Shown here piece after piece: positions 7,766 to 14,206 of a stretch of DNA of 29,348 nt; positions within the stretch are counted from its first letter, which is position 1, and every line of letters begins with the position of its first letter. Both the position numbers and the translations under genes were made by a program. Origin of the DNA: OMSK01 sp902492995 (GTDB lineage Bacteria; Bacillota_I; Bacilli_A; RF39; UBA660); contig CABUNR010000013.1 in the NCBI GenBank assembly GCA_902492995.1, positions 1-29,348 on the forward strand. Reading direction: 5' to 3'. Below the pieces are notes generated by a model. It was not told the origin of the DNA and searched no databases. It saw nothing but the letters and a program-made list of their open reading frames with translations.

Positions 7766-8281
7766 ATGGTATTTAGTATTTTAGCATTATTAGCAGTGTG
7801 TATTAGTATATGTATCAAAGATAGAAAAAAATCATTATATGTTCAATCATTAAATTGCTTTTTTGAAGCAATATATGATTTTTTAATATCTGCTTTTACA
7901 GGTGCAATTTTAAGTATAATAAATTTAATAAGGACTTTTATATTTATAAATAAAAATAAATTTAGTAAAACTGTATATTTAATAATACTATTTATTTTTG
8001 AAGGAATAATTATGATAAATTGTTATTTTTCATGGACAGGGTGGGTTTCGCTATTACCAACAATTGGTTCAATGATTAGATCATATTGTCTATGGCAATC
8101 AAATATGAAATTAGTTAGAATATCTGGAATAACAACAGGAATTTTATATGGCTCTTATTATATTTATTACCATAGTTGGTTTATGGTATTAGGTGATTTT
8201 ATTTTATTACTTACAGGAATATACACACTTTACAAAAATGATATAAGGAGGAAAAGTAACAATGAAGTTATATGTAATTAG
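7766..8281 (+). CDS. YgjV-like integral membrane protein
   Basis: 171 residues with about five hydrophobic segments (roughly 1-17, 37-60, 68-88, 92-104 and 135-157). The family features I recognise are an early 'RKKSLYVQSLNCFFEAIYDFL' region, 'SIINLIRTFIFINKN', and a 'WTGWVSLLPTIGSMIRSYCLWQS' segment, as in the YgjV (Imp-YgjV) family. Function of that family is not established. An AGGAGA Shine-Dalgarno precedes the ATG. The 3' end overlaps the next gene by 20 nt, so the pair is probably co-translated. It is the first cargo gene of cassette 1. Confidence 0.7.
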   Translation: MVFSILALLAVCISICIKDRKKSLYVQSLNCFFEAIYDFLISAFTGAILSIINLIRTFIFINKNKFSKTVYLIILFIFEGIIMINCYFSWTGWVSLLPTIGSMIRSYCLWQSNMKLVRISGITTGILYGSYYIYYHSWFMVLGDFILLLTGIYTLYKNDIRRKSNNEVICN

Positions 8282-8801
8282 ACATGGAAACACAGATAGT
8301 AATAGATTAGATATATATAATGGAAAATTATTAAATGAAGATATAAATAATATTGGAATAAAACAAGCACAGGAAGCATCTAAAAAAATTAAAAATTTAA
8401 ATTTAGATTTGATTATTTGTTCACCACTTTTAAGAACAAGACATACCTGTGATATTATAAATTCTAATAAGATAAAAGTAATATATGATGATCGAATAGA
8501 AGAAAGAAATTGTGGAGTTTTAACAAATACGAAAATAGATAATTTTTATTATACGGAATATTGGAATTATTATTCTAAAGTTGAAATCGATAATTTAGAA
8601 ACAGTTCCAGAATTATTTAAAAGGGTTAATTTATTTTTAGATGAAATCAAGAAAAAATATAGAGGTCAAAATATACTTTTAGTAACACATGGTGGCGTAG
8701 CTAGGGCAATCCATTTTTATTTTAATGAATTGCCAGAAGATGGACAGGTGGAAAAATATTTGCCAGATAATTGTGAAATAAGAGAATATAGTTTTAATTA
8801 A
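8262..8801 (+). CDS. Histidine phosphatase family protein (phosphoglycerate mutase-like)
   Basis: 179 residues, a branch-1 histidine phosphatase. The phosphorylated His is H8 in IRHGNTDSNR. The supporting Arg lies in SPLLRTRHT, the acid in EERNCG, and the second His in LLVTHGGVAR. The substrate is unknown; small soluble phosphatases such as CobC/GpmB-type are alternatives. AGGAGG at 8245-8250 fixes the start. It resembles the chromosomal copy at 25090 in length and motif order (DDRIEERN against DDRIIERN) but is clearly diverged. It is the second cargo gene of cassette 1. Confidence 0.85.
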   Translation: MKLYVIRHGNTDSNRLDIYNGKLLNEDINNIGIKQAQEASKKIKNLNLDLIICSPLLRTRHTCDIINSNKIKVIYDDRIEERNCGVLTNTKIDNFYYTEYWNYYSKVEIDNLETVPELFKRVNLFLDEIKKKYRGQNILLVTHGGVARAIHFYFNELPEDGQVEKYLPDNCEIREYSFN

Positions 8802-8865
8802 TTTAAATAAAAATTGATATATGCATAATACACATTATATTATTTCAGTTTGTATGTCAGAACAT

Positions 8866-8955
8866 AGTCAGTTATACCCAAACATATAAAAATCAACTAT
8901 TCATAATTAACGAACACGGCACGTTGAATGTGTAGCGGTGATGTGTGTGAAATAA
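8866..8955 (+). repeat. Right junction of cassette 1 (attR-like): shared arm plus rlmD 3' end
   Basis: Bases 8866-8933 match 12055-12122 at 63 of 68 positions. From 8914 the frame reads T-R-HVECVAVMCVK and stops at 8953-8955, a complete RlmD/RumA-type C-terminus with no gene attached in front of it. The non-rlmD part (8866-8913) is the inferred element arm and includes CAACTATTCATAATTAACGA. Confidence 0.7.
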
Positions 8956-8999
8956 AACTTAAGCATCTTGCGAGAGTAAGAAAAAGAAAGGTTGAAAAA

Positions 9000-9977
9000 A
9001 TGGAAATATTAAATACAAGCAGTTCACAATGTAAAATTTTAATTCATAATAATAAAAAATATGTAATAAGATATCCAAGAAAAATAGGAAAAACAGTAGA
9101 ATATTATCGTTCTACACCAGAAACGGAAGTTATCAAAGTATTACAAAATAATCAAATAAAATGTCCTAAAGTATTATATAGTAATGAAAATTATTCAATT
9201 CAAGAATATGTTGAAGGACAACTATTAGCGGATAAGTTTGAAGATCACAAATCTATTGAAAAAAATATAATTACTCAAATAGCAGACCAAATTTGTTTGT
9301 TAAAAACTGTCGATGGAACTGAATTATTGAAATATGCAAGTTGGAAAGATAATAGGAGTTTTTATTATTTTCAATGTCAAAATACAGAAAAAGTTTTTAT
9401 GAGTTATTACCAAAATTTAGAACCAGTATATAAAAAGTTAGGAATTTCTTTAGAAATAATTAAAAAATTATATAATTTAACATTTCAAATAAGTAATGAA
9501 AGAAAATTATCTGTAATACATGGAGATAGACACAAGAAAAATGTAATAGTGTCAGAAAATGGAGATATTACTTTTATAGATTGGGAATTAGGATGTATAG
9601 GAGATTTAGCATATGACATAGGATTTCATTTGCATCAAATGGCTTATACAGAAGGTGATGAAAAATATTTTTTGGATAAAATTGTGGAAGAATTTGATGG
9701 AGATAGTTCTGAATTATTACATGATGTAGAATTGTACAGACTTTTTCTGTTAGCAAGGTCAACTTTATATCATGTCTATTGGACAGATTTGGAGTATCAA
9801 AAAAATGATAAAGATAGCAAAGAAAAACAATTAGGACATTTTATGAGGAGATATAATAAATTGAGTAAGTATAAAAATTTTAACTTAGAACCAAAATCTC
9901 AAGAGGAATTGAATTGTATATTTGAAGAATATAGGAAAAATCAAAAAAACAGTGAATTAAATGGAATATCTAGATAG
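9000..9977 (+). CDS. APH/choline kinase-family phosphotransferase
   Basis: 325 residues with an aminoglycoside-phosphotransferase/choline-kinase fold. The N-lobe spans about 1-75 (YVIRYPRKIG, then the hinge-like YSIQEYVEG). The Brenner-type catalytic loop VIHGDRHKKNVIV has H174, D176 and N181; the metal-binding FIDWELGCIGDLAYDIG has D194. The substrate could be a sugar, choline or a drug; the catalytic loop alone does not show resistance. I chose the ATG at 9000, after AGAAAGG, because the longer frame from 8928 runs through the rlmD 3' end of the preceding junction. It lies between the two cassettes. Confidence 0.85.
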   Translation: MEILNTSSSQCKILIHNNKKYVIRYPRKIGKTVEYYRSTPETEVIKVLQNNQIKCPKVLYSNENYSIQEYVEGQLLADKFEDHKSIEKNIITQIADQICLLKTVDGTELLKYASWKDNRSFYYFQCQNTEKVFMSYYQNLEPVYKKLGISLEIIKKLYNLTFQISNERKLSVIHGDRHKKNVIVSENGDITFIDWELGCIGDLAYDIGFHLHQMAYTEGDEKYFLDKIVEEFDGDSSELLHDVELYRLFLLARSTLYHVYWTDLEYQKNDKDSKEKQLGHFMRRYNKLSKYKNFNLEPKSQEELNCIFEEYRKNQKNSELNGISR

Positions 9978-10008
9978 ATTAAAATACCATAATAACAATC
10001 TATAAAAC

Positions 10009-10757
10009 AGAATAAAATTTCAATTTATAATGAGAAAACAGGGAAAGGCTTATTTAGACACATTGGAATAAAAGTAGGAATAAAAACAAATGAAATAATG
10101 TGTATATTAGTTATAAACGGAAAAGAAATTCTCAAAGAAGCAGAGCTTGTAGAAATACTAACTAAAAAATATTCTAATATCAAAACAATTGTAAAAAATG
10201 TAAATACAAAAAATACAAATGTAATATTAAGATTAGAGAATATAAATATATATGGAAATTACTACATTGAATACAAACTTGGAGAATACAAATTTAAAAT
10301 ATCTCCTCTTTCGTTTTATCAAGTATAGCATCAAACGATACAGTATTTGACTTATATTGTGGAATTGGTACAATTTCTTTATTTATGGCAAAATATGCTA
10401 AAAAGTTTATGTCGTTGAAATTGTAGAACAAGCTATTGAGAAAGCAAAAGAAAATGCAAAATTAAATAATATTAAAAATGTTGATTTTATAGCTGGAGAT
10501 ACAGAAGTTGTTTTAGATGATTTGATTAATAATAAAAAGATTATTCCAGATGTTGTTATGGTTGATCCTCCAAGAAAAGGTCTTGATAATAAGTCTATTG
10601 ACAATATTTTAAAGATTAAGCCTAATAGGGTTGTGTATATTAGTTGTAATCCAGCTACTTTGGTTAGAGATTTGGCTAAATTTGAGGAGAATTATTTGAT
10701 TGAGGAGATTAGACTGGTAGATATGTTTCCTCATACCATATTAGGTGGTATGGGTTG
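10009..10757 (+). pseudogene. Decayed second rlmD/rumA copy
   Basis: A broken m5U methyltransferase gene lacking its first ~190 codons (TRAM and Fe-S region). Homology begins near 10009 (NKISIYNEKTGKGLFRHIG) and runs to KISPLSFYQV. There a TAG (10326-10328) and a deletion of about 20 codons interrupt it. It resumes with NDTVFDLYCGIGTISLFMAKYAKK, loses one A near 10400 (frameshift), and continues through DVVMVDPPRKGL and VVYISCNPATLVRDLAKF to RLVDMFPHT. There the frame passes into the attL-like arm and ends as ILGGMGCRVNNKYKL at 10785. The missing HVECV end lies about 1.37 kb downstream at 12103-12162. It is more like classic RlmCD than the intact copy at 6345, so it is a distinct paralogue. 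Confidence 0.85.
10730..10757 (+). repeat. Left junction of cassette 2 (attL-like)
   Basis: 28 bases identical to 7696-7723. The first seven (CTCATAC) belong to the rlmD-like frame (PHT codons) and the remainder is the inferred element arm with CATACC/GGTATG symmetry. The two copies lose all similarity immediately after 10757. Confidence 0.75.
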
Positions 10758-10811
10758 TAGAGTTAATAATAAATATAAATTATGAAATTTTGTTTCGAAA
10801 GAAGGAAAAGT

Positions 10812-11372
10812 ATGAAAAATATAATAATAATTGAACCATCTAGAGTTGGAAAATCTACATTGGCATCTATATTGTGCGAGAAATATAATTTTAATTATAT
10901 GAGTGGTGATAGCATAAGAAATGCTTTTATTAATATATATCCTGAACTTCGATATACAGTAAAAAATACAATAGGAAGAAAAGACTTTTGTGAGTTTATA
11001 AATTTTATAATTAATGAAAACAATATTCATTTAAAAAGGAATGTTTATTATGTTATTGATTCGGCTGATATTTCAATAAAGACAGCAAAAGAAATATTAA
11101 AAAATGCTTTAATAATTAGTATTGGATGTAAAGAAATTCCGGCTGAAGAATTGAAAAATAAAATATTAAAACATGATATTAATCTTGATTGGACTTATGG
11201 ATGATATAGTGAGGAAGAGCTTTTATCCATTTCAAAAGAAACAATTAATAATAGTATAAATCTTTATAATGAATGTATTTTAAATAATATTTGTTATTTT
11301 GATACTTCATTAGATAGATATGAAACATATAATGATATTTATAAATATATAGAAAGCAATATTGAGGTGTAA
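10812..11372 (+). pseudogene. P-loop kinase-like gene interrupted by TGA
   Basis: A frame of 186 codons broken by one TGA at codon 131 (11202-11204). Before it: KNIIIIEPSRVGKSTLASIL (Walker A), MSGDSIRNAF, YYVIDSADIS. After it the same frame continues for 55 codons (YSEEELLSISKETINNS ... YKYIESNIEV) to a TAA two bases before the next gene. The Walker A motif has Glu where Gly is expected (EPSRVGKST instead of GPSRVGKST), a second sign of decay. The start ATG 10812 follows GAAGGA; the ATG at 10782 lacks one. Intact, it would resemble small nucleotide or adenylate kinase-like proteins; the substrate is unknown. Confidence 0.75.
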
Positions 11373-11374
11373 TC

Positions 11375-11971
11375 ATGAAAAAAATATTTTTATTTGATCT
11401 TGGAAATGTTTTGGCAAAATCTTTAGATGATTATGGTTTGTATAACAAATTAAATTGTAAAATTCCCTATGATGAATTTTTAAAATACTGGTGGGGTGAT
11501 GAGTTAGTTTTAAAAGCTCATATGGGACTTGCTACAGATGATGAACATGTTGAAGCGTTATTAAAATTCTGTAAGAGTGATTTATCAATTAAACAATTTT
11601 ATGAAATATATAATAGTTTAGATAATTCTTTATATGATGATACTATTGAAATTATAAATGTCTTAAAAAATAAAGGATATAAGGTTGGACTCTTATCCAA
11701 TCTTAGATTAATGGATTACAAAAGATATAAACAACAAATTGAAAAAATAAATTTTGATTATATATTTTTATCATATGAAATGAAATGTATAAAACCATCG
11801 AAAGATATTTATGTGCAAGTAATTGATAAACTAAAATGTGAAAGTCATGAAATAATATTTTTTGATGATAATGAAAAAAATGTAAATGGTGCTAAATTAG
11901 TTGGTATTAATGCTTATCAAGCAACAGGGAAAAATATAAAAGAAGTATTTGAAAAAATAATAAATATGTAA
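11375..11971 (+). CDS. HAD-superfamily (subfamily IA) phosphatase, YihX-like
   Basis: 198 residues, a cytoplasmic HAD hydrolase. The nucleophile is D8 in FLFDLGNVL, where DLGN replaces DxDG as in YihX-type sugar-phosphatases. Motif II is VGLLSN, the motif III Lys lies in KCIKPSKDIY, and motif IV is IIFFDDNEKNVNGAKLVGI. A helical cap lies between about 15 and 85. The closest pattern I recall is E. coli YihX (glucose-1-phosphate phosphatase), but the substrate here is inferred only. GAGGTG precedes the ATG, which lies two bases after the stop of the broken kinase-like gene, so the two were once an operon. It is the intact cargo gene of cassette 2. Confidence 0.88.
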   Translation: MKKIFLFDLGNVLAKSLDDYGLYNKLNCKIPYDEFLKYWWGDELVLKAHMGLATDDEHVEALLKFCKSDLSIKQFYEIYNSLDNSLYDDTIEIINVLKNKGYKVGLLSNLRLMDYKRYKQQIEKINFDYIFLSYEMKCIKPSKDIYVQVIDKLKCESHEIIFFDDNEKNVNGAKLVGINAYQATGKNIKEVFEKIINM

Positions 11972-12054
11972 TATAAATTTTTATTGATTGTTTTATAAGA
12001 AAATTTATATATACATAGTAAACATTCAACTAATAAGAGTGTTTATTATGTATT

Positions 12055-12162
12055 AGTCAGTTATACCTAAACATATAAAAAGCAACTATTCATAATTAAC
12101 GAACATCACACGTTGAATGTGTTTCAGTACTATGTCGAAAAAATAAGGAATCAAAATTATAA
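12055..12162 (+). repeat. Right junction of cassette 2 (attR-like): shared arm plus rlmD 3' end
   Basis: Bases 12055-12122 match the cassette 1 right junction at 63 of 68 positions. From 12103 the frame reads T-S-HVECVSVLCRKNKESKL and stops at 12160-12162. This is a full RlmD-type C-terminus and the natural continuation of the pseudogene that ends in DMFPHT at 10735. Confidence 0.72.
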
Positions 12163-12391
12163 TATAATTGATAAAAATTCAAATATTTCACTTTTTCATA
12201 ATTTATTTGATATTAAAGATGGTGAAGACTGTATTAATGATATTATGAATTTTGTATATGAGATAAATGAATGTGATGATTATAATAAACTATCTGAAGA
12301 AACATCATTGCAAAAGAAAATAAAAGAACAATTATTATGTAATGAGAAATTTTATTTAGGCTTGGGAGTTTTAAAGAAAGAAAATTATTAA
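12113..12391 (+). CDS. Possible truncated or fusion ORF of unknown function
   Basis: A frame of 92 codons whose first ~16 codons overlap, in another frame, the rlmD 3' end of the cassette 2 junction. Its N-terminus is therefore accidental, and there is no Shine-Dalgarno at 12113. The remainder (residues ~17-92, Asp/Asn/Lys-rich, with ISLFHNLFDIKDGEDCINDI) may be the tail of a gene whose 5' part was lost at the junction. An internal ATG at 12245 would leave under 50 codons. I recognise no family. Confidence 0.3.
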   Translation: MNVFQYYVEKIRNQNYNIIDKNSNISLFHNLFDIKDGEDCINDIMNFVYEINECDDYNKLSEETSLQKKIKEQLLCNEKFYLGLGVLKKENY

Positions 12392-12845
12392 AAAAATTTA
12401 ATCTAGTTTGTTTATCGTATGCTTGCATAAACTATAAGTATCAAGTTGGCTAAAAAAGGAGAAGGTGAATTGATGAAAGAAGGTAAATTTATAGTAATTT
12501 CTAATTAAAATCTTTTTTTAAAATTTATGTAAGAAAGAAATGTTATAAATTTTTGCAGTTGAACTAACTAGTAATATTAGAAAAACTTTTTTGAAGAGTT
12601 ATACAACATATTGTTTAGGAAGAACGATTATTGTATTATATTTATTTTATTTTCATCATAACCACTGGCGGTATGCAAGTCTGGAAGCACATAGAAAAAT
12701 TAATATTCAATATGCCTATTTTAGTAGAAGCTATAAAAATTTCAGATAGAATGGTAAGAGAATTGATGAGGTTATTTTTTAATGAAAACTATCAAATATA
12801 ATGTTAGTTATATAAATAGTAATTTGTTGAAATGGAGGAAGGATT
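12392..12845 (+). other. Intergenic stretch with gene debris
   Basis: No intact gene. A strong Shine-Dalgarno (AAAGGAGAAGG, 12457-12467) leads into an 11-codon frame, 12473-12508 (MKEGKFIVISN, then TAA). It resembles the first codons of a small P-loop nucleotide kinase and then breaks off. A second open stretch, 12619-12801, contains ITTGGMQVWKHIEKLIFN and MPILVEAIKISDRMVREL with no usable start. It reads like a fragment of a real protein, but I cannot name it. The stretch looks like decayed cargo. Confidence 0.4.
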
Positions 12846-13301
12846 ATGAAAAAAACAATTTTAACTATTTTATTATGTGGGGTTTTGGTATTGGGAATGA
12901 CTGGTTGTAAAAAGCAAAAAAATGAATTTGATATAGGAAATAAGTCTGATATTAAAATTTCACAAAATGATGTTATAATGACTATTAAAGAAGGAACATT
13001 AACAAATAAAAGTGCAACTTTAGTTTTAACTAATAATAGCGACAAAAATTTTCAATATGGAAATCCATATGAAATAGAAATTAATAAAGATGGAGAATGG
13101 CATAAAATAAATGTTGAATTATATTTTACTCTACCTATATTTGAACTTTCTGCAAAAGAAAGTAAAGAAATTGAACTTGATTGGGAAAATTCATATGGTA
13201 AACTTGCAAAAGGAACTTACAGAATTATAAAAGAAATTGACTATGAATACGAAGAAGAAAAATATGAAAATTTCAATGTAGCAGTTGAATTTAATATTTA
13301 A
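12846..13301 (+). CDS. Lipoprotein with a bacterial Ig-like domain
   Basis: 151 residues. The lipoprotein signal peptide ends in LGMTGC with the lipidated Cys at 21. Residues ~38-150 form a beta-rich domain: VIMTIKEGTLTNKSATLVLTNNS, then YGNPYEIEINKDGEWHKI, then ELDWENSYGKLAKGTYRIIKEI. This is the pattern of small extracellular Ig-like domains found in many Bacillota lipoproteins (Big_14-like, from memory). A GGAGG Shine-Dalgarno precedes the start. Role unknown. It lies directly upstream of a membrane-bound XRE-type regulator, possibly functionally linked, although a 91-bp gap separates them. Confidence 0.8.
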   Translation: MKKTILTILLCGVLVLGMTGCKKQKNEFDIGNKSDIKISQNDVIMTIKEGTLTNKSATLVLTNNSDKNFQYGNPYEIEINKDGEWHKINVELYFTLPIFELSAKESKEIELDWENSYGKLAKGTYRIIKEIDYEYEEEKYENFNVAVEFNI

Positions 13302-13305
13302 TAAT

Positions 13306-13324
13306 AAATTACAATTTATCTAAC
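13306..13324 (+). repeat. 19-base direct repeat, copy 1 of 2, flanking the XRE regulator gene
   Basis: AAATTACAATTTATCTAAC occurs here and, identically, at 13932-13950, on either side of the regulator gene. This copy lies about 70 nt before the regulator start, where an operator could sit. Confidence 0.7.
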
Positions 13325-13392
13325 TCTACTTTTAATAGGTGTTAAATAGTAGATATATGATATAAAATAATTTTATGGAAGGAGTTAATTTT

Positions 13393-13902
13393 ATGAATCA
13401 AGAAAAAATTGGAAAATTAATTGTTGAATGTCGTAAGGAAAAAAAGATGACACAAGTAGAGTTAGCAGATAAATTAAGTGTTACTGATAAATCGGTAAGT
13501 AAATGGGAAAATGGAAAATGTTTGCCTGATGTATCTTTATATAAAGACTTATGTAATATTTTAGGAATTACTTTAAATGAGTTTTTTGCAGGTGAAAAAA
13601 TTAAAGAAGAAAAATTTAAAGAACAAGCAGATATTAATTTATTTAATGCATTAGAAAATAGTTCATTTACATTAAAAGAAAAAATAAAATATTATGATAA
13701 CAAATGGGATAAAGAGCATTTTTTTGAATTAACAATTGCAATGATTATTATTGTAGGATTTATAATTTATGGATTTGTAAAAGATAATGGAATACAATTT
13801 ATATTTATGATTGTAGGTTTTACTTATGGAATATGGGAAACTAATAGAAAAAAATCATATATAGAAAGAAATGTGTATAAACAAGTTAATAACAAAAAAT
13901 AA
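13393..13902 (+). CDS. XRE-family regulator with C-terminal membrane segments
   Basis: 169 residues. An N-terminal helix-turn-helix of the Cro/CI type spans about 7-60 (IGKLIVECRKEKKMTQVELA, then DKSVSKWENGKCLPDVSLY). A helical linker follows, then two transmembrane segments at about 112-130 and 136-152. DNA-binding proteins of this layout are common in Bacillota and are thought to respond at the membrane; the signal here is unknown. Start choice: AAGGAG precedes the ATG at 13393, while the longer frame from 13375 would place the Shine-Dalgarno inside the gene. TATAAA at 13361-13366 is a possible -10 box. Confidence 0.85.
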   Translation: MNQEKIGKLIVECRKEKKMTQVELADKLSVTDKSVSKWENGKCLPDVSLYKDLCNILGITLNEFFAGEKIKEEKFKEQADINLFNALENSSFTLKEKIKYYDNKWDKEHFFELTIAMIIIVGFIIYGFVKDNGIQFIFMIVGFTYGIWETNRKKSYIERNVYKQVNNKK

Positions 13903-13931
13903 TATTTGAATAATATTATAAAATAATCTAC

Positions 13932-13950
13932 AAATTACAATTTATCTAAC
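13932..13950 (+). repeat. 19-base direct repeat, copy 2 of 2
   Basis: Identical to 13306-13324. Its last three bases form the start of the terminator stem behind the XRE gene. Confidence 0.7.
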
Positions 13951-13980
13951 AGATCAGAATAAAAATTCTGATCTGTTTCT
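13948..13980 (+). terminator. Strong terminator after the XRE regulator gene
   Basis: A perfect 13-bp stem (13948-13960, AACAGATCAGAAT, with 13965-13977), an AAAA loop and a short T-rich tail. It separates the regulator from the recombinase remnant that follows. Confidence 0.8.
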
Positions 13981-14002
13981 ATTAATAGAAGAATGCAAAT
14001 AA

Positions 14003-14206
14003 AAAAAGAATGTTCTAGAAATCAAAATTAATAAAGTAGAAAATAAAATAGTAAATGACTTTGATGAAGATGTTTTTACTGCATTGGTTGATTATATAGT
14101 TATTGAAGGATATGATGCGACTAGAAAAAAAGACCAATTTATGATAAGATTTATCTGTGAGACAAATTTTGAGAATGTGGAAAAACAATATGTTCGTTGT
14201 TTTGGT
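14003..14206 (+). pseudogene. C-terminal remnant of a probable large serine recombinase
   Basis: An open frame with no start codon, beginning just after an in-frame TAA. It encodes about 68 residues: KNVLEIKINKVENKIVNDFD, EDVFTALVDYIVIEGYDA, TRKKDQFMIRFICETNFENV, EKQYVRCFG. The 'FDEDVFTALVDYIVIEGYD...DQFMIRFI' pattern is what I associate with the extreme C-terminus of Tn5397/TndX-type large serine recombinases; this is recognition from memory, not a search. The catalytic and zinc-ribbon domains are gone. The frame continues without a stop into the rlmD 3' end at 14207, the expected position of an integrase gene abutting its own att site. Confidence 0.5.

Larger units (their letters stand above)
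7701..8915 (+). mobile_element. Putative integrative cassette 1 (no recombinase)
   Basis: A module of about 1.2 kb between the attL-like site (AC at 7701-7702) and the attR-like site (AC at 8914-8915). It carries only two overlapping genes, a YgjV-like membrane protein and a histidine phosphatase. Its ends match those of cassette 2. Joining the flanks at AC gives an in-frame rlmD ending, ...FTHT-R-HVECVAVMCVK. The integrative nature is inferred from the ends; no recombinase is encoded inside. Confidence 0.55.
10735..12104 (+). mobile_element. Putative integrative cassette 2 (no recombinase)
   Basis: A module of about 1.37 kb between AC at 10735-10736 and AC at 12103-12104, carrying a broken P-loop kinase-like gene and a HAD phosphatase. 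Rejoining the flanks at AC gives the in-frame rlmD ending DMFPHT-S-HVECVSVLCRK. That exact restoration is the main argument for site-specific insertion. The ends match those of cassette 1 while the cargo does not. Confidence 0.6.

Noticed and set aside
8919..8932. Integron attC-like core GTTRRRY (GTTGAAT) at several junctions
   Set aside because: The GTTGAAT/GTTGAGT matches are simply the Val-Glu-Cys codons of the rlmD HVEC motif. There is no tyrosine integrase, no R''/L'' pairing and no single-stranded hairpin pattern of attC sites.
8928..8999. N-terminal extension of the phosphotransferase (start at 8928)
   Set aside because: These codons overlap the displaced rlmD 3' end in another frame and have no Shine-Dalgarno; the ATG at 9000 does.
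10812..11372. TGA read as an amino acid (alternative code or recoding)
   Set aside because: lysS, topB, ackA and other essential genes are free of internal TGA and use TGG for Trp. The interrupted gene also has a damaged Walker A motif, so decay is the simpler reading.
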